64,000 nucleotides of DNA from Cichorium intybus (Eukaryota > Streptophyta > Magnoliopsida > Asterales > Asteraceae), in assembly GCA_023525715.1 (NCBI GenBank), contig CM042011.1, positions 58,818,854-58,882,853 on the forward strand, in the 5' to 3' direction. Below the pieces are notes generated by a model that saw only the letters and a program-made list of their open reading frames with translations, made no database searches and was not told the DNA's origin. Positions within the stretch are counted from its first letter, which is position 1; every line of letters begins with the position of its first letter. Shown here piece by piece: positions 41,322-53,353 of this stretch. Made by a program: the position numbers and the translations under genes.

Positions 41322-41329
41322 TATAAAAG
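41322..41329 (+). promoter_or_regulatory. TATA box of the small coiled-coil ORF
   Basis: TATAAAAG lies 87 nt before the start codon at 41416. This fits transcription from about 41350 with a CT/CA-rich leader of ~65 nt and no intervening ATG. Confidence 0.55.
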
Positions 41330-41415
41330 GTGAACCCTAAATTGGCAAAACCCTTACAGTTTCTCACCCCATCTCAACAAAAGAATCTTCTAGTCCCCAT
41401 TTTGGTTTTGAGATA

Positions 41416-41664
41416 ATGGAAGCTCGGCCTGAAATAGCAAAGCTGAAAATGGAGCTTCAAACGGTGGCAAACATCATGCCGGCTGAACTTCGTAGCCTGC
41501 AATCTGAACTTCGTCGCCTGCAATCTGAACTTCGTAGCCTGCAATCTGAACTTCGTCGCCTGGAATCTAAACTTAATCTGCTGCTAGCCTGCACACGGGT
41601 TTTGTTTGTGATCGTGATGGCAATTTTGGTCAGGGTTTTGATCTTCAAATATAGGCAGTGGTAG
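41416..41664 (+). CDS. Small putative tail-anchored coiled-coil protein (82 aa), unknown function
   Basis: I do not recognise this protein. It starts MEARPEIAKLKMELQ. Residues ~25-55 are four perfect or near-perfect heptads of the form ELRSLQS/ELRRLQS, encoded by a 21-bp tandem repeat. Leu falls on alternating a/d-like positions, so a parallel coiled coil is likely. Residues ~55-77 form one hydrophobic span (LLLACTRVLFVIVMAILVRV) followed by a short basic tail KYRQW, the layout of a tail-anchored membrane protein facing the cytosol. Support for a real gene comes from a TATA box, a leader free of ATG and an intact frame. Against it are the small size and the transposon-rich setting. The 21-bp repeat could also have expanded by chance in a non-coding transcript. 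Confidence 0.5.
   Translation: MEARPEIAKLKMELQTVANIMPAELRSLQSELRRLQSELRSLQSELRRLESKLNLLLACTRVLFVIVMAILVRVLIFKYRQW
41439..41575 (+). repeat. 21-bp coding minisatellite
   Basis: Four copies of the unit GAACTTCGTAGCCTGCAATC(T), alternating A and C at the tenth base, occupy about 41484-41570 within the 82-residue ORF and set the heptad period of the encoded coiled coil. Confidence 0.85.
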
Positions 41665-42982
41665 TGGTAGGAATATAAGCTTATTTAGTTAACTGTGGTT
41701 GTATTTTGTTTGGTATTAGAAATATGATAATGTTGTTGATGAAGTCCTGCGTGGAAACAGGAAATTTTGTAAAATGTATTTTGTTTGATTCTTTTTGTTC
41801 CCGTTAAAGTACTTAATATGGACCACTTCGATCACTTAGAGCAATGAATATGAATCTTTTTTGTTTCCATTCTTTTTACTCTCAAGACTTAATTTTGGAA
41901 AGAGTCCTTTCACTCTTCATTGAAGCCCAAAGCCTGAAGTTGCATTATCATTAATAGCCATGGGCAACAATATAATTTCAAAACATGTGTTTCGGCTTAG
42001 GATTTTAAAACCTCATATCTATATCTAGTAAATGCTTCTACTATCCTCGGGTCAATGGCTTTATTGAAGGTTGTTTGTACATCACCTTTTTTAGGTCATT
42101 CTCGGCTACCTCAACATCCAGGCAAAGCTTATGCAAAATTGAGAGATTAGGTCTTGCTCATAGGTTGATTTTAATTGTTATTTGAATTGATTAACACATA
42201 TCCTCGTGATCTTAATGGTTTTGTTTAATTGCTTCCATTGCATGGCTTGATTTTATTTTTTAAAGAAACCCTCAAATTGCAACAACTGGGACCAAAGAGA
42301 TTGTGTATGGAATGCTTAACCATGAAAACTTCAAATTTGGATGATTGTTGTGACATGTCTGTGACTGTTCCAATAACGAATGATCAAAGCAGCATGTTTC
42401 AAGTTCGTGTAGTATTTTACTCAAAGGGTTTCAAGGGTAATTTGATAAAAAAAACATCTAAAATTGTTCCATATAGCAGATTATTGGTATCGCCTCCTCC
42501 AAACACCATTGTAGGCTTTGGTTCGTATCGATGGCGTCATTTTGGAATAGGGTTCTCTGATTCTTGATGTCTCCTCTTTTTGATGGTGGGTGGATGGTGG
42601 TGGTGGTGGGGATGGTTTTAGTGGTCACCGGAGGTGGATGGGTAGGTTGCAAGAAGAGCTTGAGAGTTGGGAGAAGACGATGAAGGAGTGAAGGGTATTT
42701 CTTTTATTTTTTTTTAGGAACCCGCAACATATTATAATAAAGCAAAAGAAAGAACCACTAGACCTGGTGAGGTGCCAGGCTAGGGAAGAATTTATTTTTT
42801 ATTTTTTATAATAATAATTATAATTAATTAATAACAATAAACTAGTTTAAAAAAGATTAAAATAGTCCATATGGACGTCCATAAGATCCACCTGATGAAG
42901 GTGCGCCGAAATTTGCTTTAATGACATGCACTGATGCAACGTAGGCAGCAGTCTACTTAACATGCTATAGTCTGTTCCAAAT
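41665..42982. other. Downstream of the small ORF; no supported feature
   Basis: The first 200 bp could be a 3' UTR. A 112-codon open frame at 42229-42567 has no recognisable domain and no promoter. 42580-42615 is a short GGT-rich tract. The LINE target site lies at the right edge. Confidence 0.5.
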
Positions 42983-43001
42983 ACTAAATAATGTCAAATC
43001 T

Positions 43002-44559
43002 ATGGGGAGTCGAAAAGGCGTTTTGAGAGCACAAGCTTTGAAGGACGATGAAGGCTGGAAGAAGGTAGAAAGGAGATCCTATCGAAGGAAAAGCAATAGA
43101 ATCGCAGATTATGAAGACATCAAGAAGGTTACAACCACGTTCTTTGTCACTAATTTGCCGGTGAGTTGCACAAGTAGTATTCTCTGGAAAGCTTTGATGA
43201 ATTACGGAAACATTGTGGATGCCTTTGTCCCGGGGAAGAAGGACAGGGCTGGGGGTGTTTTTGCGTTTGTGAGATTTATAAAAATTCAAAATGTGGGAGC
43301 AATGGTGAATACCTTGAACAATGTAATTATAGGAGGAAGAAAATTAAAAGTAAATGTTGCCAAATATGAGCGTTCGCAACGATTGGAAGGGAGTAGAGAT
43401 GATGAACGTAAGGGGTCTTAATGGATGGGAAAAAGGAGATGAATGTTAGTTCTAATAATGTGAGATGTGGACATTCTTTCAGAGATGTCCTGGCTGGCTT
43501 TGGGATGCAAATGCACGATAATCATAGGAATGCTATGATTAGTATTCCTGACGTGGTGAATTTGTCTGCGCCTCCATGGCTAGAGAACTGTTTGATCGGG
43601 GAAATAAAAGACATCGAGTTATTGTCGAACTCCTTTTCAATCTTTCACGAGTCGGGGATTGCTGAGTGCTCGCTAAAATATGTGGGTAGGTTACTAGTTC
43701 TGCTGAATTTTGAGTCGATAGTTATTGCTAAATCTTTTTTGGAGAACCAAAGGGACACTTGGAGTCGTTGGTTTGCTTGGATGAAGGTGTGGGATGTGAA
43801 CTCTATTTATCAGCAAAGGGTTGTATGGTTGAAGATAAGTGGGGTTTGCAATTGTGGGATACTACGCTTTTCTCGATTATTGCTAGTGAGTTTGGACGGG
43901 TTTTGATACCATTTCAATGTAACAATGAAGCCGTTAATATATCGTCTGGTAGAATTTGTATTCTAACGTGTAGACAGGAGGTTTTAAATGTTCATGATTT
44001 GGAGGTTTGTTGGAGGAATTTTAAGTTCAAGGTTAGAATTCAAGAAGATGGAGATTGGAAACCACCGTTGCATTGCGATTCCAATTACTTGAGTTCGGAT
44101 AGTGAAATTGAAGAGGGAGAATTTATTGATAGTGATGATAATATTTCTGAATCGCCGGAAGTGTTCCCGTCGCCGGAGATGATGAACGGAGAAGAAAGAA
44201 AAAAGTCAGATCCTAAAGTCGTAGAAGTTGAAGAGTCTTGCCATGATGAGTTTCACGCTTTCGAGGAGCCGTATATGAATAATTTTAAAAATCGTGTGAC
44301 TCCCAATTCGGAATCTCGAGAGATGGAATCTGAACAACGTTCTTGGGCCGGTGGCATTGGGCCTTTGGATGTAGATGGTGCAAGTGACAATGGTGGGCCT
44401 CATGGTATTGGTGGCGCTTCTCTTAGTGGGATTGGTAGAAGCCCACATAATCAATTGGAGCCCACGATGGAGAGACAACAATCAGGGGGTAATAAGGAAA
44501 TTCTGGATTTAAATTATGCTACGTCAGAAACCTCACCTCAGGAGATCAACAAAAGATAG
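43002..44559 (+). pseudogene. LINE ORF1 (RRM-containing RNA-binding protein), broken
   Basis: The frame from 43002 carries an RNA-recognition motif: RNP2-like TTFFVTNLP and RNP1-like GGVFAFVRF, about 45 residues apart. It hits a stop at 43419-43421, continues in the next frame (43421-~43850) and shifts again to the frame ending at 44559, whose last third is acidic and Gly/Asp-rich. Family members bind the LINE RNA for target-primed reverse transcription. At least two lesions separate the three pieces. Confidence 0.82.
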
Positions 44560-45384
44560 AAAAGGCAAATTACGGTACAATGAAGAACAAAAAACTCACT
44601 TCGATAAGATTTAAAGACAGATTAATGGAGCAAAATCTTATGAAAAAGAATAATAAGAGGTGTGATAAGTCTCAATTAAACCGAAAAGGGGTGTGAGTTA
44701 GTTCGTTATCCTCATCGGCGGCTTCGACCTCAAGTGAAATTTTGAAGACAGTTGAGTTAGGAAATGAAATTGGATTCCAGATGGACGGATTGGAAGGTGT
44801 TGTTCGTTCGATGGTAGAAGGAGAAGGGGCCAATGAAGTTAATCAATGAATTGCTTGTCTTTGAATTTAAGAGGTGCCAAAGATAGGTGCAAGCAGGAGT
44901 GGGTCAGAAAGCTCAAAGCGGAACACCAATTGAATATTATATGCTGTCAGGAGACTCAAGTTAAGGCGGTTGATGTTGATTTTGGTAAGTTTTGGGATTC
45001 CTCGAATTTTGACTCTGTTGGTGTGGATTCTATGGGTAGATCAGGAGGTCTTTTCTATATCTGGAACCCTGCTCTTTTCAAAGTTGATTTAGTGTTAAAA
45101 AGTCCTCCTTTTATTCTTATTTCTGGTATTTGGAATGGCATTTCAGAAGTTTTAAATGTTATTAATGTTTACGCTCCTAATGATGTGGACGAAAGGAATT
45201 CGCTTTGGCTTGATATTTTGCAAATTATGAATAATAGAGGGGGTATTTGGCTTGTTATTGGAGATTTTAACGAAGTCTGTAGCAAAGAGGACCGCTTTTC
45301 TAAAATTGTTTGTGTTGCGAGTATGGATGCTTTCAATAATTTTATCAGACAGGCTGAAATCGAAGAATTAAACTTGGGGGGGAG

Positions 45385-45584
45385 TGTTAGACTTAGTTGA
45401 TCGTAGAGAGAGAAACAAGGGAAGGATGAGAGATGAGCTGAAGAGATTGAATCTCATTACTCTGAATGACATTTACAACAGATTATATACAACGACTAAC
45501 TAACAATAACTAAAACAACAAACTGTTATACAAAAGACTAAAATACCCCTATCAAATAAAAACTTTTACATATTAAGTCCTACA
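45385..45584 (-). repeat. 3' LTR of the LINE-nested Copia element
   Basis: 200 bp; plus-strand limits TGTTAGAC and CCTACA, canonical TG...CA. Confidence 0.93.
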
Positions 45585-45639
45585 CCCCCCCCCCCCCCCC
45601 CCGCAGACCGTAAATGCAGCTTGGAAATGGCTTTGTCAT

Positions 45640-48600
45640 GAAGAGGTCTTGGGAGAGATTTAGTAAACACGTCTGCCAACTGATCATGTGTCGAGGTATT
45701 GGGATAAGACAATTAAGCCCTCTTGTAATTTTTCACGTACAAAGTGGCAGTCAATTTCAATGTGTTTCGTTCTTTCGTGGAAAACCGGATTAGATGCTAT
45801 ATAAACGACAGCTTGATTGTCACATATTAAGGGTATTGGTGTAATGTTGTTAAGCCAAGCTCATTGAAAAGACGGCTTAGCCACGCCAATTCGGAACAAA
45901 TTCGCCTCATTGAACGGTATTCTGCCTCTGCAGATGATAGAGAGACAGTAAGCTGCTTTTTTGATTTCCAAGATATGGGAGTGCCACCAAACATTATGAA
46001 AAAACCGCTAACAGATCTTCGCGTAATGGGACATGCAGCCCAGTCTGAGTCACAATATGCTTCAAGACCAAAAATGGGACGTTTGTTGAGGAATATGCCT
46101 TGAGAAGAAGTGTTTTTAACATATTTGAGAACGTGTAAAGCAGCTTCATAATGAGCTTGAGAAGGCTGTTGATTGAATTGGCTGAGATATTGAACTGAAA
46201 AGGCTAAATCCGGTCGAGTGTGTAACAAAAAAATTCAATTTTCCTATAAGTTGTCGATACAACGTAGGATCTTGCAAGGGGTTATCCATTTTTGTAAGAA
46301 GCGTGAGTTTACTAGGTAGAGGAGTTGAAACAGCAGTAACATCAGTTATGGGATATAGAGATAGAAGTTCTCTAACAAATTTGCTTTGATGTACAACCAT
46401 GCCATCAGAAACAGTTGTAAACTCCAGACCAAGGAAGTAATTAATGGATCCCAAATCTTTAATTTTGAACTTTTCATCAAGAAACATCTTTAGCTGAGTG
46501 ATTTCTTCAGGATTATTGCCGGTAACAAGAATGTCATCGACATATACAGCTACTATAGTGATAAAGTTGTCATCTTTCTTTAGAAATAACGAATAATCGT
46601 TATGAGAATGATGGTAATCTTGAAGTTTAAGAGCATGTGAAAGTTTCGCGTACCACTGGCGAGATGCCTGCTTCAGGCCATACAAAGACTTGTTAAGTTT
46701 ACAAACTAGATGTGGAGAATCAACATGAAAGCCAGGTGGAAGCTTCATGTAAACCTCTTCATGAAGGTCACCATGAAGGAAAGCATTATTGACGTCTAAT
46801 TGTTGAATTATCCAGTCCTTTTTCACAGCTAAAGAGACAATACTTCGAACAGTATTGAATTTGACAACTGGAGAAAATGTGTCGTGATAGTCAATACCAG
46901 CTTTTTGCGTAAAGCCTTTGGCTACCAAACGGGCTTTATGCCTTTCAATTTGCCCATCAGCTTTGTATTTTACTTTGTAAACCCATCTACAAAAGATGGG
47001 TTTCTTACCTTTAGGTAGTTTAACAATATCCCAAGTTTTGTTAACAGCTAGAGCATGAAGTTCAGTTGCCATTGCTTGTTCCCAATTTGGATCTCCTTTT
47101 GCTTGATAATAAAAAGCTGGTTCTTGAACATGGAGAGAAGTATGAAAAGCAAATTTGGAAAAAGAACGAGATTGACAAGAAGCAGTAGATGTAGAAGGAA
47201 TACATAGTTCAGTAATAGTATGAGGACAAATGTCATTTGAAGTAACATGATTACAAATATAATCTTGTAATCGCGATGGAGGTTGAACAACACGTGTAGT
47301 ACGTCTAAGAACAGGTGAAGGATGTTCAGTAGAATTATTAGAAGAAGACAGAGTAGGCAAAGGTATAGCAGGTGAAGGTGGTTGCTGAGGTAGAAAAGTA
47401 GGCATATTGATTGAAACATCAGAGGAATTTGTAGGTAAAAAGGGTTTAAAGGAAGCAGAAGAAGGTTGTTTAAGAGAAAGTAAAGGGAATAAATTCTCAA
47501 AAAAAATTATATCTCGTGTAATATGAATCTTGTGATTGATGAGGTTTAGGACTTTGTATGCTTTTTGTCCGGTTGGATATCCAATAAGAATACATGGATG
47601 TGAACGAGACATGAATTTATCATGAGCAACTGGTGAAGTTTTGACAAAGCATAAGCAACCGAACACCTTTAGATGAGAAAGATCTGGTATTTGATTGTAA
47701 AGAATTTCATATGGTGTTTTGTGTTTGAGGACCTTTGTGGGCATTCTGTTAATGAGGTAGACTACCGTCTTGACACACTCATTCCAAAAAATATTGCCTA
47801 AACCAGATTGAAAGTATAGAGATCTTGCCACTTCAAGAATGTGTCGATGTTTTCTCTCAACAAGTCCATTTTGTTGAGGGGTATGAACGGTAGACTTCTG
47901 ATGTAAAATACCCCTAGATTGTAAAAATTGAATGCCTTCATTGCTAGATCCTAATTCAAACGCATTGTTTGTTCTAATGGATTTGACAACCACATGAAAT
48001 TGAGTTTGAACATAAGCAATGAAGTGTTTAATCAATGTGAAAGCATAGCTTTTCTGATTAAGCATGTGAACCCAAGTATGTCTGCTATAATCATCTACAA
48101 TGGTTAGAAAGAACTTAAAACCATCATGAGATACATGTTTGTAAGGTCCCCAAACATCGATGTGAATTAAGTCAAAAATGGCGGAAGTGGATGAAATACT
48201 TTTGGGAAAAGGAAGTCTGTGTTGTTTAGCCTTGAAGCAAAAATCACAAGAATCAACCAAGGTATCTTTGTTACTAGAAGTAAGAGAAAGAGTATGGAGT
48301 TTATTAACTGGAATATGACCACAACGTTTATGCCATAACAAAACATCAGAAGAAGAACTGTTTACATTGAAACAAGAATTTGTGAAAAAAGGCATGACAG
48401 AAAAACAAAAAGAAAAATTCTGTTTAAGATCATAATGATCGAAGACATAAAGGTCATTGATCCTTTTGCCAAAAGGTCCAAGAGCAACTTTATTCTTCAC
48501 TGAAGGGTCCTGCAACAGACAACTATTAGCAGTGAATATTGTGAATGTGTGAAGTTGAGAAGCGATTTTGGAAATTGAGATGAGATTATATTTGAAAGTA

Positions 48601-49877
48601 GGAACATAAAGAACATCATGAAGAGTAATCGAATCATGTAATTGAATGTTACCAATAAAGGAGACAGTTGCGTCATTCCCATTAGGAAGACCAAGAAATT
48701 GTGTCTGTGGGAGTTTAGAAAGTGATATGAAAAGAGTTTTATTAGAACAAATGTGGTCAGTGGCACCATAATCAACAATCCAAGAAATGTGTTGTTGTAA
48801 AGAGGCACTAGATTTATAAACATTAGCTGCAAATGTTTTAAAATCAAACGAAGTACCTCCAGACTGCATAGCACCATCAGTTATGATAGAACTGTCTTGA
48901 GAAGATGAAGCAGATGCATGCATATAATTATTGTTGATCAGATTGAGAAGGTGTTGATACTGGTCTTGAGAAATCATAGGTGTATCATTAGAAATCACGT
49001 TCTGAACAACAGGTTTAGACTCATCCTTCTTATTCTTAGTGAATTTGAAGTTTGCAGGAAATCCATGGAGTCGGTAGCATTGAGCTTTGATGTGACCAGG
49101 TTTTTTACAATGATTGCATGTTAAGGACTTCTTAGAAGGATTATTTGATTCAGATGAAACTTGCATAGCAATACTATCAGAAGTGAGAGAGGAAGGAATA
49201 TTGATTGCTCGTTGTCGTTCTTCTTGAATGATTAGGGAATAAGCAGTAGCAAGAGTTGGTAATGGTTTCATCATAAGTATTTGTCCCCTAATGATTTTAT
49301 AAGACTCATTAAGTCCCATAAGTAACTGTATTAATCGTTGATCCTCAAAGAACTTTACAATTCTTGCAGATGCACCACAAGTACAAGAAGGAATCGATTG
49401 AATCATGCGGATTTCATCCCAAATTTTGGTGAAATTGGTGAAATAGGTTGAGAAGGGTGTATCACCTTGAGAGAGAGAGTAAAGTTGTTGTTGAATCTGG
49501 TATATGAGGGCGCCATCAGACTGTTCGTACTTTTGATGAAGTTCATTCCAGATCTCAAAGGCGGTGGGAAGGAAGAGGAGACTTTCGCTAATGACTGGTG
49601 AAATTGAATTGAGGATCCAGCTAATTACCATTGAATTGCCACGGTACCAGATGGGATAATTGACATCGGTAATTGCAGGTTGAGTAATCGAACCATCAAC
49701 AAATCCTAATTTGTTTTTCGCAGACAATGAGATTATCATAGATCGTTTCCAAGAGTTGAAGCCAATTCCATTGAATTGAGTAGAAACGAGAAGCGAATTA
49801 GGAGTATCGGATGATCCGAGATGAAAAGGATTAGTGGAATCAACAGAATTTGGAGCGATTGGAACATTTTCTGGCAT
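45640..49877 (-). pseudogene. Copia gag-pol polyprotein, nearly intact but with catalytic changes
   Basis: A single frame of 1243 codons runs from 49877 to 46146. It holds gag, a zinc knuckle CNHCKKPGHIKAQC, protease, integrase (HHCC region, then DVWGPYKH and QQNGLVERKHRH) and reverse transcriptase with VYVDDILVTG. A frameshift near 46225 separates RNase H (DSDWAACPITRRSVSGF), and a second shift near 45830 cuts its tail. The protease motif reads DYGAT where DSGAT is the norm (codon 48768-48770). The integrase reads TNNAFEL where the second catalytic Asp (TDNA) is expected (codon 47967-47969). Either change should inactivate the product. Confidence 0.93.
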
Positions 49878-49967
49878 TGTGAAGAAGAAATAAACACGAT
49901 CAAAGATGAAATTGATGCAAAAGAGTGAGAATGAAGAAGAAACAGGATCAAAATCAAGCTGATACCA

Positions 49968-50167
49968 TGTTAGACTTAGTTGATCGTAGAGAGAGAAACA
50001 AGGGAAGGATGAGAGATGAGCTGAAGAGATTGAATCTCATTACTCTGAATGACAGTTACAACAGATTATATACAACGACTAACTAACAATAACTAAAACA
50101 ACAAACTGTTATACAAAATACTAAAATACCCCTATCAAATAAAAACTTTTACATATTAAGTCCTATA
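49968..50167 (-). repeat. 5' LTR of the LINE-nested Copia element
   Basis: 200 bp; plus-strand limits TGTTAGAC and CCTATA, the last bases mutated from CA to TA relative to its partner. Confidence 0.93.
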
Positions 50168-53100
50168 GGGAGGCGTTTTACGTGGATGAGTTCGGATGGA
50201 AAAAGTCAAGTAAAATTGACAGGGTTTTTGTTAATGCTAATTTTTTGAATTTCTGGCCTTCTGCTTCAGCAACTGTTCTGTCAAGACGTTTTTCTGATCA
50301 TAGTCCGGTAATTCTCTCTTGTGAGTATTGTGACTATGGTCCGATTCCCTTCAGGTTTTTTAATTCTTGGATTTTCTTGGAAGGTTTTGATAATATTGTG
50401 AGGATGGCGTGGAGTTGTGATGTGAACTGTATGGTGTCAGATTTGTATTTTTTGAAGAAGTTGCAGGTTTTAAAAAAGGAGCTTCGGGTTTGAAGGTCTA
50501 ATTCTCGCTTGATTGAAAATAAGGAGTATGATGAGTTGATCAATAAAATAGATGATATCGAGATTCTTGTTGAATCTAGATGTTTTAATTCACAAGAAAG
50601 AGATCAAAGGAACTTATGGAGAAAAAAAGTTTTAGAAACGAGAAATGTTGATCTTAGGCAAAAGGCTAGAATTAAATGGGAGGTTGAAGGAGATGAAAAC
50701 AACAAATTCTTTCACGGGATGATTAATTCTCACAAGAAAAGAAATAAAATTAATGGCATTTCCGTAAATGGGACTTGGATTACGGATCCGAAGGCTATTA
50801 AAGAGGCTGTCTTTGATTTTTTTTGCTGCGAAATTTGATGAAGCTCCTTTGGTGAGACCCAAATTTTCTAGTTCTCCTTTTAGCAAGCTTGGTGACGTGG
50901 ATAGAGATGCGCTTGAAGTTCCTTTTATGCTTGATGAAGTTAAAAATGCAATTTGGAATTGTGGCAATGATAAAGCGCCGGGGCCCGATGGTTTCTCATT
51001 TAAATTTATCAAGGAGTATTGGGAGTTGATTAAACTTGATATTTTCAAGTTTGTGAAAGATTTTGAAAAAGAAGGGGTTATAAGTAAGGGGTGTAATGCG
51101 TCTTTTATTTCTTTGATTCCTAAAAAGGTTGACCCGCTTTTTATCAAAGATTATAGACCCATCAATCTCGTTGGATGCATTTACAAGATTATTTCCAAGT
51201 TGCTTGCGGTGAGATTAAAGAAGGTGTTAGGGTCCATTATTAGCATGGAGCAAATGGCGTATGTGGAGGGTAGAAGCATTCTTGATGGCCCTCTCGTGTT
51301 GAATGAACTTATTTCGTGGGCTAAAAAGTTTAAAAAACAATTTCTTTTGTTCAAAGTTGATTTTGACAAGGCTTTCGATTCTCTTAATTGGAAATTTCTT
51401 GATTCGGTCATGGAGCAAATGTCTTTTGGTGTTAAATGGAGGTCGTGGATTATGGGTTGTCTTTCTTCCGCTCGTGCTTCTATTTTGGTAAATGGTTCCC
51501 CTACTCGTGAGTTCCCTAATAGGAAAGGCGTGAGGCAAGGAGATCCGCTCTCTCCTTTTCTTTTTATTATTGCTATGGAGGGCCTTAGTGTTTCTCTATA
51601 GGAGGCGTGTTACAAGCATGATTTTCACGATATTTCTTTTCCAAATGATGGTCCTTATGTCTCTCATCTTATGTATGCGGATGATGTTACTTTCATTGGT
51701 GAATGGACCGAGGTAAATCTCATAAATCTCAATCGATTGCTTTGATGCTTTTATCTTGCTTTCGGTCTTCGTGTTAATCTTGCTAAGAGCAAGGTTTTTG
51801 GCATTTGTGTGGATAAGGAGGAAGTGGAGAGATTTTCTAGTATTCTTCATTGTGAGCCCGCGTTTTTGCCTTGTTCCTATCTTGGGCTTCCTCTTGGGGC
51901 AAATATGAAACTTGTCAAGAATTGGAATCCGATTATTGACAAGTTTAAGAGTAAGTTGTCTTCTTGGAAAGCCAAAAATCTTTCTTTTGGGGGGGAGAGT
52001 GACTCTTGTTAAGTCCGTGCTTGGGAGTCTTCCTCTTTATTATTTTTCGATTTTTAAAGCTCCTAAGAAGGTTATCAATGATCTTGAACGCATTAGAATG
52101 CATTTTCTTTGGAGTGGTGATGAAGTTAAAAAGAAAATTCATTGGGTCTCTTGGGACATGGTGTCTAAATCTAAGGGTCATGGTGGTATTGGAATTGGTT
52201 CTCTTAGAAGTCTTAATTTAGCTCTTCTTGCCAAATGGTGGTGGAGGCTCAAAGTTGAAAGGAAGAACTTGTGGGCTATATGTTTAAAGGGTATTCATAA
52301 TTTTAAAGGCGGTGATGGGGCTCCTTTTGCTAGAAAAGGTATAGCGGGTGTTTGGCTCTCAATTTCCCAAGCTATTTGGGAATTGGAAGAATGGAATGTT
52401 TCTTTAGAAAATCATTTTTGTAGGATCCTTGGGGACGGTAGAGACATGTTTTTTTGGAAGGATAGATGGTGTGGTCCGGTTTTGCTTAAAGATAGATTTC
52501 CTAAGCTTTATGGTATTGAGGTGAATAAGAATTGTATGGTTTCGGACCGGATTTCTGGAGGTAAGGGGGTCTTTGGTTGAAAAAGAAATCCAATGAGGGC
52601 TGTGAATCTAGGGAGTTAGACGATTTATCGCAGGTCTTAATTTCTGCGAATCTTTCATCGCTTCCGGATAAATGGGTTTGGAAGGAAGATGCTTCGGGCT
52701 TGTTCTCCGTTAGTTCATTGCGAAGGCTAATGGAGAACCAGATTTCCATTGATGATGGCTCCTGGAAGTTTTGTTGGGTTAATTGGGTCCCTCTTAAAGT
52801 TAACTGTTTTGTGTGGAGGTTACTTCAAAACAAGTTACCTGTGGCGGAGAAGCTCTTGGAGAGAGGTGTTAATCTTAATTCAAACAGGTGTGTTCTATGC
52901 AGGTCTGAAATGGAAACCGTGGATCATGTCTTTTTCGACTGCAAAGTTGCAAAATAGGTTTGGAACAAGTTTGTTGCTTGGTGGAAAATTCCTGTGGTTA
53001 TCCCTTCCAACCGTGATTTATTTCGGGAGTTGCTAATTTCTGCTGTGAGGGACAAGAAAAAAAGAGAAGCTGAGAAAGTCTATTCTATTTGCGGTTGTTT

Positions 53101-53353
53101 GGTGTATTTGGAAAGCGCGCAATGATGTTATCTTTCGGTGCAGAAACGCTTCTCCTTTCAAAGTGGCGGATGAAATTATGCTATTGGCGTTTAATTGGAT
53201 TAAGTTTAGATCTCGTTTTTCTAATGTTAGTTGGTGTGATTGGCTTGTTTCGCCTTTTAATGCTTGTATTATGTAAGCTCTTGTTTCGTCTAGCATCTTG
53301 CTAGTTTTTTTTAATAATACTGCCGCCGTTCAAAAAAAACTAAATAATGTCAA

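Larger units (their letters stand above)
45385..50167 (-). mobile_element. Copia LTR retrotransposon (minus strand) nested in the LINE
   Basis: Two 200-bp LTRs (45385-45584, 49968-50167) flank a nearly continuous gag-pol frame. GGGAG occurs on both flanks (45380-45384, 50168-50172) as the 5-bp target duplication, and removing the element restores LINE ORF2. A primer site starting TGGTATCAGCTT abuts the 5' LTR, and a G-run of about 18 (plus-strand C, ~45585-45602) forms the polypurine tract. I count three differences between the LTRs (~1.5%), one of them in the terminal CA. Confidence 0.95.
44846..53276 (+). pseudogene. LINE ORF2 (endonuclease/reverse transcriptase), interrupted and decayed
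   Basis: The start MNCLSLNLRGAKD opens an apurinic-like endonuclease domain (CQETQ, then VIGDFNEV), cut at 45384 by the Copia insertion. The protein resumes at 50168 with SSKIDRVFVN and SDHSPVIL. Reverse transcriptase follows: KAPGPDGFSF, YRPINLVG, VDFDKAFDSLNW, GVRQGDPLSPFLF and the catalytic MYADD (~51670). The C-terminal zinc-binding region has KVNCFVWRLL and CVLCRSEMETVDHVFFDC. Lesions include stops at ~50491, 51599, 51742, 52578 and 52956 and frameshifts at homopolymers near 50822 and 51990. Confidence 0.88.
42998..53338 (+). mobile_element. Full-length LINE (L1-like), split by a Copia element
   Basis: Both ends are defined by a 15-bp duplication ACTAAATAATGTCAA (42983-42997 and 53339-53353), preceded on the right by an oligo-A tail after GCCGTTC. 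Without the nested Copia element the LINE is about 5.55 kb. It has an RRM-type ORF1 and an ORF2 with endonuclease, reverse transcriptase and a C-terminal zinc-binding domain. The intact target duplication and full 5' end show a complete insertion; multiple stops and frameshifts show that it is dead. Confidence 0.92.

Noticed and set aside
42229..42567. 112-codon frame upstream of the LINE
   Set aside because: No homology recognised, no TATA box or codon bias, and it ends in a repeat-rich stretch.
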